Below are positions 19,757 through 31,844 of a stretch of 45,835 nt of DNA, in pieces; the stretch's first letter is position 1, and every line of letters starts with the position of its first letter. This DNA is from Patescibacteria group bacterium UBA6164. Its GTDB lineage: Bacteria > Patescibacteriota > Gracilibacteria > BD1-5 > UBA6164. The DNA lies in the NCBI GenBank assembly GCA_002422305.1, contig DIUG01000049.1, positions 1 through 45,835 on the forward strand, written 5' to 3'. The notes under the pieces were generated by a model. The model was not told the DNA's origin and searched no databases. It saw nothing but the letters and a program-made list of their open reading frames with translations. Position numbers and translations under genes: made by a program.

Positions 19757-20266
19757 ATGAATGTAACTACTTTTTTTTCTGATAAAAAACATAATAGTGA
19801 AAAAATTAAAAATATGTTTGGTATATTATTAAAATATAGACCTCTTTGAGTGATTATTTTAAATGATAAACAATTAACCGATGAATTAATTGAATGACTA
19901 AAAACATTAAATGCTGGTTTCATAATATATTTAGAAAATAGTATTTTAAAAAAAGTCTCTAAAAATATTGTAATTACTTGAAAAATAGAAGATACATATT
20001 TATCTGGTTTTGATTTTATTATATGTGATAATGAAATTAAAAATATGAGAAAATATTTAGAAAAATGAATCGTTCCTATAATTATTAAAAATAATTATAT
20101 GTCTTCAATTTTTAAAGAATTTGATCCTTTAAAAAATGAATGAAATGTATATTTTTATTATGAATCTAATAAATGGAGTATTTTTTATTCTATTGTAAGA
20201 TATTTAGAAAATTATAAATTCCCATTTGATAATAAAAATTTAGTAAATAATATTTTAAAAATATAA
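19757..20266 (+). CDS. Conserved protein of unknown function, 169 residues
   Basis: The first half shows alternating strands and helices (GVIILNDKQLTDELIEGLKT, FIIYLENSILKKV, NIVITGKIEDTYLSGFDFII), compatible with a Rossmann-like fold. The second half has EKGIVPIIIKNNYMSS, then DPLKNEGNVYFYY and WSIFYSIVRYLENYKFPF. The pattern of a position that gets a P-I-I with a following NEGN is reminiscent of the last part of GT-B glycosyltransferases, but the protein is too short for a full enzyme. I do not assign a function. It has its own terminator at 20291. Confidence 0.75.
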
Positions 20267-20290
20267 TAAACTAAAATAAAATTGTGTATT

Positions 20291-20320
20291 AAAAACATTC
20301 TTTTTTTGAATGTTTTTTTT
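20291..20320 (+). terminator. Terminator before topA
   Basis: AAAAACATTC pairs with GAATGTTTTT around a T7 loop, followed by more T. Confidence 0.8.
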
Positions 20321-20393
20321 ATTTTCTTTTGACTTAAAATCAAAAAAGATTAAAAAGTTAGTATATAATTTTACTTTGGTAACATATTTTAAA

Positions 20394-22679
20394 ATGGCAA
20401 AAAATTTAGTAATTGTCGAATCTCCAGCGAAATGAAAAACTATAGAAAAGTTTTTGTGACCTGATTATAAAGTTGTTGCTTCTATGTGACATATTAGAGA
20501 TTTACCAGTAAAAACTTTAGGAATAGATATAGAAAATGGTTTTAAACCAGATTATGGAATAAATGATGATAAAAAGAAAACAGTAGATTGACTTAAAAAG
20601 TTAGCAAAAACATATTCAAATATATGGATAGCTACCGATGAAGACCGTGAATGAGAAGCTATTTGATGGCATATTTGTAATGTGCTTAAAGTAGATCCTG
20701 CAACTACAAAAAGAATAGTATTTCATGAAATAACAAAAACTGCAATTTTACATGCTATTGAAAATCCTAAAAATATAGATTTAAATTTAGTTGATGCTCA
20801 GCAAGCTAGAAGAATTCTTGATAGATTAGTTTGATATAAAGTAAGTCCTGTTTTATGGAAAAAAATTAGAAAATGATTATCTGCTTGAAGAGTTCAGTCT
20901 GTTGCTGTAAAATTAATAGTTGAAAAGGAAAGAGAAATACAAAATTTCAAACCAGTAGAATCATGGAAAATAAGTATAGAATTAACTCACCAAAAATCAA
21001 AATTTAAAACTCATTTGATAAAAATAAACTGAAAAAATAAAAATTTTAATTCAAAAGAAGATGTTCAAAAGATATTTGCAACTTTATTTGATACAATAAC
21101 AGATATAAAAGAGTCAAAAAATAAAAAATGATTTTTAGTGTTATCAAAAATATGAGAAATAGATTTTAATCTAGTTGATAATGATAAAAAAAATAGTAAA
21201 AGATCACCTCAACCACCATTTACAACTTCAACTCTTCAGCAAGAATGATCTAGAAAATTTTGATTTTGAGTTAAACAAACTATGATGATAGCTCAAAGAT
21301 TATATGAGTGAATTGATTTATGAAATTGAGAGAGGCAAGGGTTAATTACATATATGAGAACAGATAGTTTGAATTTATCAGAACAAGCTAAAAATCAATC
21401 AAAAGAAGTAATTGAAAAAATGTTTTGAAAAAATTATCATAAAACAAGAACTTTTAAAACAAAATCAGCATGAGCACAAGAAGCACATGAGGCAATTAGA
21501 CCAACAGACTTGAGTAGAACACCAGAAAGTTTAGCATGAGATTTAGATGCACAACAATTAAAATTATATACTCTTATTTGGAAAAGGACTTTAGCAAGTC
21601 AAATGGAAGATGCTATTGTAGAAGTAACTACATTTAACTTTTCACCTTTAAAAGCTGAAAATCAAACTTGGATAACAAAATGAGAAGTTATAAAATTTGA
21701 AGGTTTTATGAAATTATATATAGAATCAACAGATGATGAAAATAATGAAGAAAATGAAGAAAATTTAACTCTTCCAGACATAAAAATATGAGAAATATTA
21801 TTATGAAATAATTTAGAAACAAATCAAATATATTCAAGACCACCTTCTAGATATACAGAAGCTTCTCTTGTAAAAAAATTAGAATGAGAATGAATAGGTA
21901 GACCTTCTACTTATGCACCAACTATATCAACTATTATTGATAGATGATACATAGAAAAAGTAGATAAAAAATATTTATGACCAACTGAAATAGCTTTTAC
22001 TGTAACAGATTTTTTAGAAAAATATTTTTCTAAAATGATGGAATATAAATTTACAAAAGATGTAGAGGAAGATTTTGATAAAATAGCAGAGTGAAAAAAT
22101 AAATATGAAGAAATGTTAAGTACATTTTGGGAAACAACTTTAAAAAAAGATTTAGAAAATGCATGAGCAAATGCAGAAAAGATAATAGAAAAAGTATGAA
22201 AAGAGTGTCCTAAATGTAGTTCAGAATTAATTTTTAGACATTCAAAAACATGAAAGTTCATAGGTTGTTCAAAATATCCAGAATGTGATTTTACAGATCA
22301 ACCTGAATGAGAAAAAAATCAATTGGAACATTTAAAAAATAAATATGAAGGAAAACCTTGTCCAGATTGAATTGAATGAACTATTGTTGTTAAAACAGGT
22401 AAATATTGACCATTTTTAGCATCAAGTGAATATCCAAAAGTAAAATGGATATGAAAAATAAAAGATGAAAAAGAAGAAATATTAGAAGAAATATTAATTA
22501 AAAAAGGTTTATTAATAGATTCTGAAACTGGAGAAGAATTAGTAATTAAAAATTCTAGCAGATGACAATTTTTAGCTGCAAAAAATTATCCAAAAGTAAA
22601 AATAGCAAAAAATATACCTAAAGAAATTTGGGATGAGCTAAATCTTAGAATGAATAAAGATATAAATATTGAAGATTAA
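20394..22679 (+). CDS. topA: DNA topoisomerase I
   Basis: 761 residues, type IA topoisomerase that relaxes negative supercoils. The Toprim domain has LVIVESPAKGKTIEKFLG and TDEDREGEAIGWH with the acidic metal site. The catalytic tyrosine is Tyr320 in LITYMRTDSLNL. Other family motifs are DAQQARRILDRLVGY, SAGRVQSVAVKLI, AQEAHEAIRPTD and EGIGRPSTYAPTI. The C-terminus has one four-cysteine zinc finger (CPKC..GCSKYPEC) and two further topoisomerase C-terminal repeats (about 650-760) that have lost most cysteines. TGA replaces glycine in nearly every motif. It stands alone with terminators on its upstream side. Confidence 0.97.
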
Positions 22680-22731
22680 ACTTTAATAAAAATAGTTCAA
22701 TGTGTTTTTAAAATATAATAATTAAACTAAT

Positions 22732-24873
22732 ATGAAAAATAAAAAATATATAAAGATATTTTTATTGTTAATAATATACTTTATTAGCTTTAAATGAACT
22801 TTTGCTACATCTTATGTAACACCACCAGCTACTATAACTATAAATGATAATCAAAAACAATTAATAGAAGAGAAGTGATATTCAATATGAAGAGCTTATA
22901 ATTGATTATGAGAGTGTTCAGAAGAGAGGAATAGATATAATGTAAGATTTCCTTCATATAAAAGAACAGAGTGTTATAAAAAAGATAGTAAATATTATTA
23001 TGTTATTTGTAATAAAGAAGATGATTGTAATTTAAACAGAATATTATGAATAACAACTAACATAGATGGAGTATCTACAGTTGCTTTAAATCCTTATAAA
23101 AATTGATTATCAAATAATGATATTTCAAGATTAGATTCAATATTAAATACTTTTAGAGTAAAAAAAGTAGAATTAAGTAATACTAGATATATTGAATTTT
23201 ATACAAATTTTGTAAATAAAATAAATCAATTAAAAATATGACATGCATCAAATAACAGAACAACTCAAATATTAAATTATTTATTATTTGAATTAAATTC
23301 AATGGATGATTTAGATTGAATTGAATGTGAATTAATGTGAAATTGTTGAAATACAACACCAACAAGTACTACAACTACAACACCAACATGAACTACAACT
23401 ACAACACCAACAAGTACTACAACTACAACACCAACTACTGATTATACATTATGAAATTGACATTGTATTTTAACTAACTCTAGTTCTGTTACTCTTAATT
23501 CTACTTGAAGATATATTGCTTCTACTATATGAAGTAGTTCTCGAATTATTTGAACTTGAAATACTTATAATTCTTGTTTAACTCATTGTGATAATCATTT
23601 TAGAAATGATTTTAATAATATTAGTTGAATGTATTGTCATTATGAATGAAGGTTAGCTAAAAATTATACTACTAATCAAACTTTTAATTTAAATAATTCT
23701 TCAGTAACAACACCAACAAGTACTACAACTACAACACCAAATTCAACAATAACAGATATATGGGTTTCAACTACAACAATAAGACCATGAGACACTGTAA
23801 CAGTAAGTTATAATGTGTATTGATATAGTAATTGTGAATTTTATATGAGTGTATTTGCTTGAAATTCTGGTGGTGGAACAATTCCACTTGTTAGAGGTGG
23901 AAGCACCTATAGTAGTAGTGATACAACTTTTAAAAATTCTTGATATGTAAGATTAATTTGTAATAGAGATAATAGACATATACAAGTAGATGGAAATAAT
24001 GATTTTTCTAAAAGAATCGATATAATTGTTCCAGCTGAACATAGTTGTTCAGCAACAGTTTTGGAATGATTTTCTTTAACATCTATAGGAAAAGGTAATA
24101 AAAAAATGTTTACTAAAGATCAAGATATAAGATGATGAACAATAAGTAGTAAGATATTGTGGGAATGTCAACAAAATTGAACTTGGATAAAAGCATGAGA
24201 TGGATGAACTACATATACTTGTAATGATGGATTTTTTAAAGAATCTAATTGATGTATTCCTTTTACAGATGATAAAAGGAAAAGAACTTATGATGCAGCT
24301 CAAAATGCTGTATATCAATGTAAAACAGATCAATGAAATGTAAATTTCAGTTATTCTTATTGATCTGATCCTAATACAAATGAATTATTTTTTTGAACAG
24401 ATGCTAAACCATTTGGTGCATCTATAAGAATGAGTTTATATATATGACTTTGAAGTGCTCTAAATTGAAATCTTCCTACAACAATAACTAGAAAAATAGC
24501 AAGTAATTATGATTGTTCTAATAATTCAAAAAAACTTTGAGTTACAATTCAAGAATGTAGTGATAATTATGTTTGTACTTTGGTTTGAAGTTCAACACCA
24601 GCATCAACAACACAACCAGCATCAACAACACAACCAGCTCCAACAACACAATCATCATCAACAACACAACCAACTCCAACAACACAACCAACAAATAGAT
24701 GATGTACTTTTATTCCACCAATTCCAGCAGTACAAAGACCTCTTCTTACATGTAATGCTAATCATTGACAAGTCAAAGATTTATACGAAATTAATAATAC
24801 ATATAATTGTTCTAATCTAGGAACAAAGTATTCTACATGGAAATGTCAGGATTGAACTCGGGTTACTCCATAA
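22732..24873 (+). CDS. Large exported protein with Thr/Pro-rich linkers
   Basis: 713 residues. The signal peptide is at 1-24 (MKNKKYIKIFLLLIIYFISF, then KGTFA). At least four globular parts rich in Cys, Asn and Ser are joined by low-complexity linkers of repeated TTTTTPTST (about residues 207-240 and 325-340) and ASTTQP/APTTQ (about 620-650). Such linkers resemble mucin-like or cellulase-type spacers and would be good O-glycosylation sites. The linker DNA is a tandem repeat of ACTACAACTACAACACCAAC and can change in copy number. No catalytic motif is visible. The style matches the exported protein at 293-2515. Likely a surface or secreted adhesin. Terminator at 24891. Confidence 0.85.
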
Positions 24874-24890
24874 ACTAAAAAAAATAATAA

Positions 24891-24920
24891 AAACCTCGAA
24901 AAATCGAGGTCTTTTTTTTT
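24891..24920 (+). terminator. Terminator of the Thr/Pro-linker protein
   Basis: AACCTCGA/TCGAGGT stem with AAAA loop and a run of T. The T-run merges into a TTGACA (24919-24924), a possible -35 box for the next small gene. Confidence 0.85.
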
Positions 24921-24979
24921 GACATAAATAAATAAATATGATTTAATATATATGTACTTTTAATTATTAATTATTTTAT

Positions 24980-25168
24980 ATGAAAAAACATACAAAAAAA
25001 CAAATAACTCAAACACTTAGATGGTCTGTGTTTGTAATGTCGGCTTTTACTCTTGCTATAAGTATTGCAGATGCTTCTGCATATAATAGTTTACAATTGA
25101 TTATTAGAAATCCAGAAATTGCACAATTTTCTACATTAGTTAATTCTTGATATTTATTTTTTAGATAA
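24980..25168 (+). CDS. Small membrane or exported protein, 62 residues
   Basis: MKKHTKKQITQTLRWSVF starts a basic N-terminus followed by a hydrophobic segment (VFVMSAFTLAISIADASA) that looks like a signal peptide or single anchor. Only about 28 residues follow. One TGA codon (Gly near the end) is needed to reach the TAA stop. It has a promoter-like TTGACA at 24919 and a good terminator at 25192, so it is probably expressed. Function unknown. Confidence 0.6.
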
Positions 25169-25191
25169 TTAAAAAGAAAATTTTGATTTTT

Positions 25192-25228
25192 TAACCTTGT
25201 TACTATAATAGTAATAAGGTTATTTTTT
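25192..25228 (+). terminator. Terminator before valS
   Basis: TAACCTT.GTTACTA and TAGTAAT.AAGGTTA form a long stem followed by TTTTTT. Confidence 0.85.
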
Positions 25229-25245
25229 AATTTATACAAAAGTTT

Positions 25246-27918
25246 ATGAAAAATGAATTTCCAAAGAAATATTTACCAAAAGATTTTGAAGAAAAATTAT
25301 ATACAAATTGGGAAAAGTGAAATAATTTTAAGCCAGTTGAGTGAAAAACAAAAAAGAGTTTTTATATTCCTATGCCACCACCTAATGTAACTAGTAAATT
25401 ACATATAGGACATTCAGTTATGCTTACACTTCAAGATATTATGACAAGATATCATAGAATGATTTGAGATACTACTCTTTTATTGCCAGGTACAGATCAT
25501 GCTTGAATTTCTACTCAAGTAAAAGTTGAAGAAAAATTAGCCTTAGAGTGAAAAAATAAACATAATATTTCTAGAGAAGAATTTTTAAACGAGTGTTATG
25601 ATTGGACAAAAAATTATTGATGACAAATTCAAAATCAATTTAGAAAAATGTGAACTTCTTGCGATTGGTCAAAAGAAAAATTTACTATGGATGATGATAT
25701 GAATATATGTGTTAATAAAGCTTTTGTAGATTTATATAATAAAGGACTGATTTATAAGTGAGAATATATGGTAAATTATGATCCTATTTTAGATACTGTA
25801 GTTTCTGATCAAGAAGTGATTTATAAAGAAGAAAAAACAAAATTATACTATATTACTTATTTTGTATCTTGAAGTGATAATGAAATAATTGTAGCAACAA
25901 CTAGACCAGAAACTTTGTTATGAGATGTAGCAGTTGCAGTTAATCCAAAAGATAAAAGATTTAAAAAACTTTTAAAAGCTTGAAAAAAATTAATTTTACC
26001 TATTATTAATAAAGAAATTCCTATTATTGCAGATGAAATGGTAGATATGGATTTTTGAACTGGAGCAGTAAAAATAACTCCTGCTCATGATTCAAATGAT
26101 TTTGAAGTAGGGAAAAGACATAATTTACCTTTGAATAAAGTAGTTTTAGATAAAAATGGAAATATGACGGAAATAGCTTGAATATTTGCATGATTAAATT
26201 ATAAAATTGCTAGAGAAAATATAATAGAATTATTAAAATCTAAATGAAATTTAGTAAAAATAGAAGATCATATTTCAAAAGTTGGTTATGGTGAAAGATC
26301 ACATGCAAAAATAGAAACTATTATTTCTACACAATGGTTTGTTAAGGTTGATCCTATGGTAAAAAAAGTAATAAAATGATATAAAGCAAAAGAATTTGAA
26401 GTAATACCAAAAAGATTTAATAAAATATTTGAAGATTGGATTTATAATTTGAGAGATTGGTGTATATCTAGACAACTTATATGGTGACATCAAATTCCTG
26501 TTTGGTATTGACCTGATGGTGAAATATTTTGTGCTGAAACAGAAGAATTAGCTAAAGAAACTGCAAAATGACATTATGGGGTAGATGAAGTTTTAACTAG
26601 AGATCCTGATGCACTAGATACTTGGTTTAGTTCAGCATTATGGCCATTTGCAACATTATGATATGATATAGATTCAAATGAACAAAATGATTTAGTTAAA
26701 AAATTTTATCCTGCTCAAGTACTTGAAACTGGGCATGATATAATATTTTTCTGGGTAATTAGAATGTTATTATTTTGATATGAATTCACATGAGAAACTC
26801 CATTTAAAACTATTTATTTACATTGATTGGTAAAAGATAAACTTGGTAGAAAAATGAGTAAGTCTTTATGAAATGGAATTGATCCTATTGATATGATTAA
26901 TAAATACGGTACTGATGCTCTTAGATTAACTTTATCAATATGAAATACACCTTGAAATGATTTAAAGTTTGATGAAGAAAATGTAGAAAATAATATGTTT
27001 TTTGTAAATAAATTATGGAATGCTTCTAGATTTGTATGAACTAATTTAGATAATATTGAGACTGATATAGATGAATTGGAACAAGAAATAAAGAAAAATT
27101 ATAATAATTTAATGTTTCATGAAAAATGGATAATTTCTAGAATAAAACATCTTTCAGATTTAGTTACTGATGCAATGGAAAATTATGATTTTTCAGAAGC
27201 TTGAACAGAGCTTCAAATATTTACAAAAAATGAATTTTGTGATTATTATATAGAAGAATTTAAACTTACTAAATCAATTTCACAATATTGAACAAAAGTT
27301 ATTACATATATAATAAATAAATTATTGAAACTATGGCATCCATATATTCCATTTGTTACAGAAGAAATATATCAAAAATTATGATTTAATTGAAATTTAA
27401 TAAATGCTGATTGGTGAAACATTTCTATTGATAGAAATATTGATATAGAAAAAGATAATAAATTAATTTTAGATATTATAAAAGAAATTAGAAATATAAG
27501 AGCTGATAATAATATAATGCCAAATAAAACTATTGGTTTAAAAATATATGCAAAAAATAAAAATGCAGAAATAATTACTGAAGTTTTAGATTTAATAGCT
27601 TGAATAGTAAAATCTGATAATTATGAACTAGTAGATAAAAAACCTGAAGATTCCAACTTAGCTTTTTGAATAATAAAAGCTTGAGTTGAAGTATTTGTAG
27701 ATACTTCAAATGCTTTAGATTTAAAAATAGAGATAGAAAGATTAAAAGAACAAATTACTGATACAAGAGAATATATAGCTTTACTTGATAAAAAATTATT
27801 AAATGAATCTTTTGTAAATAAAGCTCCAGAAAAATTAGTTAGATTAGAGATTGAAAAAAAAGAACAAGCAAAAAATAAATTAGAAAAATTACAAGAAAAG
27901 TTAAAAAAATTAAAATAG
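25246..27918 (+). CDS. valS: Valyl-tRNA synthetase
   Basis: 890 residues, class I synthetase. The HIGH motif is PPPNVTSKLHIGHS (about residues 43-56) and the KMSKS loop GRKMSKSLGNGIDP (about 534-547). The CP1 editing domain that removes Thr from tRNA-Val is intact (ATTRPETLLGDVAVAVNP, ITPAHDSNDFEVGKRH). ALDTWFSSALWPFATLG and FWVIRMLLFGYEFTG are typical ValS segments. The C-terminal coiled coil (EIERLKEQITDTREYIALL to the end) is the ValS tRNA arm. The gene follows a terminator and is the sole gene of its unit. Confidence 0.97.
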
Positions 27919-28076
27919 CTATAAACTTTTAGTGAAAAAGTTATTTTCTTACAACTTTAATATATTTATAATTAATTCAAAATTATTATAGTAGATAAAT
28001 AAAGCATTATCTAGAAAAATTTTTTGTTTTGAATTATAAAATTTAAAATAAATACTTATTTTATTAAAAATTAAAA

Positions 28077-28385
28077 ATGAAAAAATTATTGTTACTGTCT
28101 ATATATTTCACATTATTGTTTAGTACTTACTCTTCTTATTCTTATTTTTGTAGTGATTATTACAAGGAGAGTATTACTTCATTTATTAATTCACCAAGTA
28201 AAGATGATTTTTCTGAAATATTTGATGAAAAAGAGTTATATTGTGAACAAATTTATCTAGAAGCAACTAGAAGAAGAGATTATACAGAAATAGAGTTAAA
28301 TATATGTTCTGATATTTTTCAAATAAAAAGGCAAGAAGAACTAGATTATATAACTTATATGTTTAAAAACAGAGGAATTTATTAA
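28077..28385 (+). CDS. Small secreted protein, 102 residues
   Basis: A signal peptide (MKKLLLLSIYFTLLFSTYSS, cut probably near YSYF) is followed by 80 charged residues with cysteines at about 25, 56 and 77. No TGA occurs in frame, so the gene reads the same in both codes. I do not recognise a family. It lies alone in a 540-bp gap between valS and ychF. Confidence 0.65.
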   Translation: MKKLLLLSIYFTLLFSTYSSYSYFCSDYYKESITSFINSPSKDDFSEIFDEKELYCEQIYLEATRRRDYTEIELNICSDIFQIKRQEELDYITYMFKNRGIY

Positions 28386-28400
28386 AAATTCTTCTTTTTT

Positions 28401-28428
28401 TTGCTTAAAATTAAGTTTTTAATATAAT
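28401..28428 (+). promoter_or_regulatory. Promoter of ychF
   Basis: TTGCTT (28401-28406), spacer of 16, TATAAT (28423-28428), 30 bp before the ychF ATG. A T-run at 28391-28402 just upstream ends the preceding gene. Confidence 0.65.
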
Positions 28429-28457
28429 ACAAGAAATTAATTTTTAAAAATATTTTT

Positions 28458-29540
28458 ATGAAAATAGGTATAGTATGATTACCAAATGTTTGAAAATCTA
28501 CATTATTTAATGCTTTAACTAGAAATTATTCAGCAGATGCACAAAATTTCCCATTTTGTACTATAGAACCAAATATATGAATAGTTAATGTAGCTGATGA
28601 AAGATTAGAAAAAATTAGAATTGTAGTTGATGGTAAAAAAGTTATTCCAGCAAATTGTGAATTTACAGATATAGCTGGTATTGTTCAATGAGCATCTAAA
28701 GGGGAATGATTATGAAATAAATTTTTAGCAAATATAAGAGAATCTGATGCTATATTACAAGTTGTGAGAATATTTGAAAATAATGATATAATACATGTTT
28801 CTGGTAAAGTAGATCCAAAATCGGATATAGAAATAATAAATACGGAGCTAATTTTAGCAGATATAGAAACTATTAATAAAAGAATTATAAGTGATACTAA
28901 AAAAGCTAGAAATGATAAAGATATAGCATTTTCAGTAGAAACATATAAAAAAGTACTTGAACAATTAAACAAATGAATATTAGTTCATGATATGTGATTA
29001 AAAGAAGAAGAGAAAATATCTTTAAAGGATTTACACTTATTAACAAATAAAGAATTTGTATATGCTTGTAATGTTTCAGAAGATATGATGGATATTTCAG
29101 AAAATGAATTACAAAAATTATTATGATTATGAGAAAATAAAAAAGTGGTTCCGATTTGTGCTAAACTTGAATCTGATATGATAGATATGACAATTGAAGA
29201 AAAAAACGAATTTTTAAATGAAATGTGATTAAAAACTACTTGATTAGATGACTTGATTAAAGCATCATATGATGCTTTAGGTCTTATGTATTATTTTACA
29301 GCATGAGTACAAGAAGTAAGAGCTTGGACTATTCATAAATGAGATACTGCACCAAAAGCAGCATGAGTAATACATACTGATTTTGAAAAATGATTTATAA
29401 AAGCAGATGTAGTAAATTGGAAAGATTTGGTTGATTATAAATGATGGGGATGAGCTAGGGAGGTATGAAAAGTGACATTACAATGAAAAGATTATATAGT
29501 TTCGGATTGAGATGTTATGTTATTTAAATTTAATAATTAA
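28458..29540 (+). CDS. ychF: Redox-regulated/ribosome-binding GTPase YchF (OLA1 family)
   Basis: 360 residues, full length. G1 is GLPNVGKSTLFNAL, G3 is DIAGIVQGASKGEGLGNKFL, and the nucleotide-specificity motif is the NxxE form typical for YchF (NVSED) which prefers ATP. The helical coiled-coil insertion follows the G domain, and the C-terminal TGS domain contains TAGVQEVRAWTIHKGDTAPKAA and GDVMLFKFN. YchF binds ribosomes and affects translation and stress response. It is followed after 2 bp by the CaCA exchanger gene, so they form an operon. Confidence 0.96.
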
Positions 29541-29542
29541 TT

Positions 29543-30382
29543 ATGAAAAAATATTTAATAGATTCTTTACAAAAATTAGATTTTGTAGTTTGGTTAATTA
29601 CTTTGTTATTTTTCTTGGGTTCTGCAATTATAATGAAATGAGATATAAATAACTCTTTTTTATGAGCATCGGGAATTATAGTATTAATGTTTTTTGTATG
29701 ATTTAGTATAGAGTTAATTCTTTGAGCATTAAAAAATATTAAGTGAGTTTGAAAAATTACTTGATTTATTACAAATGGACCTGAAGCACTTGTACTTATT
29801 GTGTGACTTATTGCTTGAAATATATTATTTGCTGCTAGTACTCCTCTTTGATCAAATTTAGTAAATCCTATTTTATTATTTATTGCATTAATTATAACTT
29901 GAACATTATTTAAAGTAAAAACATTTAAACATAATATATTTTTTATTAGTTCATTTATTATAACTGCTTTATTATGAATTACATTTTTACAACTTCCAGA
30001 AATATATTATATATATTGGATAATTATTAGTTTAATTATAAGTATTTTTATTTATTTAAAAGAATTTGTACATGATGAAAATATAGAAGAATATAAAGAT
30101 GAAAGTAAATCATACTTATTTTTATGAATTATCATTTTACTTATTAGTTGATATTTTTTAGATCCTGTAGTTAATTTTACTGCTGATTCATCATTAGCTC
30201 CAAAATGATTAATATGATTTTTAGTTTTATCAACTCTTACTAGTTGGCCAGAATTCAAGTCTGTAATATCATTATTAAAAAAATGAAAAACTTTAGATGC
30301 TTTTATAAATATATTAGTTTCAAATTTAACTAATTTATGGTTAGCAATAATTTGAATAACAATATGGTATTTTACGAAATAA
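29543..30382 (+). CDS. Sodium/calcium exchanger (CaCA) family membrane protein
   Basis: 279 residues with about ten hydrophobic helices. The two inverted alpha repeats are visible: NGPEALVLIVGLIAGN followed by TPLGSNLVNPILL (about 75-115), and SWPEFKSVISLLKKGK followed by NILVSNLTNLWLA (about 230-270). The P-E and S-N pairs are the cation-binding motifs of the CaCA superfamily. It probably exports Ca2+ or another cation against Na+ or H+. It is short compared with YrbG (about 325). Second gene of the ychF operon; its terminator is shared with the convergent methyltransferase gene. Confidence 0.8.
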
Positions 30383-30420
30383 AAAAGAATTAAATTCATT
30401 GAATTAAATTCTTTTTTATT
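30382..30420. terminator. Shared convergent terminator
   Basis: GAATTAAATTC and GAATTTAATTC-like arms (AAAAAAGAATTAAATTC..GAATTAAATTCTTTTTT) give a symmetric stem with A- and T-flanks. The end of the minus-strand methyltransferase gene (stop at 30390) lies inside it, so the hairpin is partly coding. Confidence 0.75.
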
Positions 30421-31364
30421 TTTTTAAACTTTGCTATAAAAAATCATTCACTTTCTTCACTAGGTAATATTCTAATAGATTTATTTATATCTTTTCTATA
30501 AACATTTTTTCAAAAACTAGATATTCATTTTTTTGAATATTTATAATCTAAATTTAAATCTACTATTTGTAGTTCTGGAAAATTTGAAAGTAGCATATGA
30601 ACAACAGCCTCATTTTCTTCTGGTGCTAAAGTGCAAGTAGAATAAATTAAAGTTCAATTATTTTTAAGAGCAGGTAATATAGATTTTAAAATATCTTTTT
30701 GAATATTATAGTTCTTTTTAATTACTCATGTATTCCAAAAAGAAAATGACTTTTCCTTATTTATATTTATTTTTCATTCAGCACTACAAGGTAAATCTGC
30801 AATTATATGATCAAAATAATCTATAAAATTTTTATTTTTTTGTAAAAAAAGTCTAGCATCTCATTTTATTATATTTACATTTCTACATGATTGTCTTTTA
30901 ATAGTAAAGTTTAATTTATCTATTCTTATTTGATTATTATCAACTGCAACTATTTCTCATGTATTTTTTAATATTGCACTTGCTTGTGATGTTTTTCATC
31001 AAGGGGAAGCAGTAATATCAAGTATTTTATTAAAATCTTTAATATCTAGAAAATCTACAGGAATTTGGCTTGAAATAGATTGCATATATATTTTTCATTG
31101 TTTGAAAACATCAAGATCCCATAAATCTTTTTCATTTCAATTTAAAAGAAAATATCAATTTTTTAGAAAATCAATTTTTTGAATTTCTAAATTTTTATTT
31201 TTTAATATTTCAAGTATTTCTTTATCTGTTGTTTTTAATGTATTAATTCTAAAACTAGTTTTTCTTTTTTCACAATTAAATCATTTTTCAATTATTTCTA
31301 ATTCTTCTTTTGAGTAAATTGTATTTATTCTTTCTATTAATTCTTTAGGTATATTTTTAAGCAT
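30390..31364 (-). CDS. RsmB/RsmF-type rRNA (cytosine-5) methyltransferase
   Basis: 324 residues, NOL1/NOP2/Sun family. The SAM-binding motif I is ILDITASPGGKTSQASA and motif II has VAVDNN. The two catalytic cysteines are in ADLPCSAEG (motif IV, with the usual DxPCSgxG) and YSTCTLAPEENE (motif VI). The N-terminal part (TSFRINTLKTT) is the short RNA-binding lead. It methylates C5 of a cytosine in 16S rRNA; whether as RsmB or RsmF is not decided. Its start overlaps the end of the recombinase gene by 8 bp, so the two share a transcript. Stop at 30390 within a terminator. Confidence 0.92.
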
Positions 31365-31806
31365 TTTTATTTTTTAAAAAGGAGATATAATATTTTTTAT
31401 TTTTAAATGAAATTATTTTTCATAAATCATTTTTTAATTTTTCTGAAAAAACTGTTATTCTATCCTTTTTTCATTTTGCTCATTTTATATGAATTGTAAG
31501 CTCTTCTAAATTCACATCATTTATTTTTAGATTTATTATTTCACTTACTCTTAGTCAAGAAGAGTAACTTAGAGATATTAGTAATTTATGTTTTGTATTT
31601 TTTGTATTTTCAATTATTTTTAGTATTTCTTCTTTATCTATAATCGTATCTTTGGTTATTTTTGAAATATCATCTTTTATGTATTTTAAAAAGTACTTTA
31701 TGCAAGTTGAATAAACTTCTATAATTCTTGATGAGTAATTTCTGTATTTTAATTCTCTTTTTAAATCAAGTAAAAAATCTTGCATATTTATTAGTTTTAG
31801 ATACAT
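31357..31806 (-). CDS. Shortened tyrosine recombinase at the integron platform (integrase relic)
   Basis: 149 residues. The N-terminal core-binding part LLDLKRELKYRNYSSRIIEVY resembles the IntI/XerCD beginning. SLSYSSGLRVSEIINLKIND has the first catalytic Arg, and HIKGAKGKKDR has the catalytic Lys. Missing are the H-x-x-R, H/W and Tyr boxes, and about 50 residues between the two domains. Integron integrases are about 320-340 residues with an extra segment before box II, so the protein is probably inactive or has another role. It lies divergently from the cassettes, 90 bp from the first core site, exactly where intI sits in integrons. A promoter with a palindrome overlapping it (31845-31872) precedes it. 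Confidence 0.75.
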
Positions 31807-31844
31807 TATATTGTATAATTATTTTTTATATAATTATATTTCGT

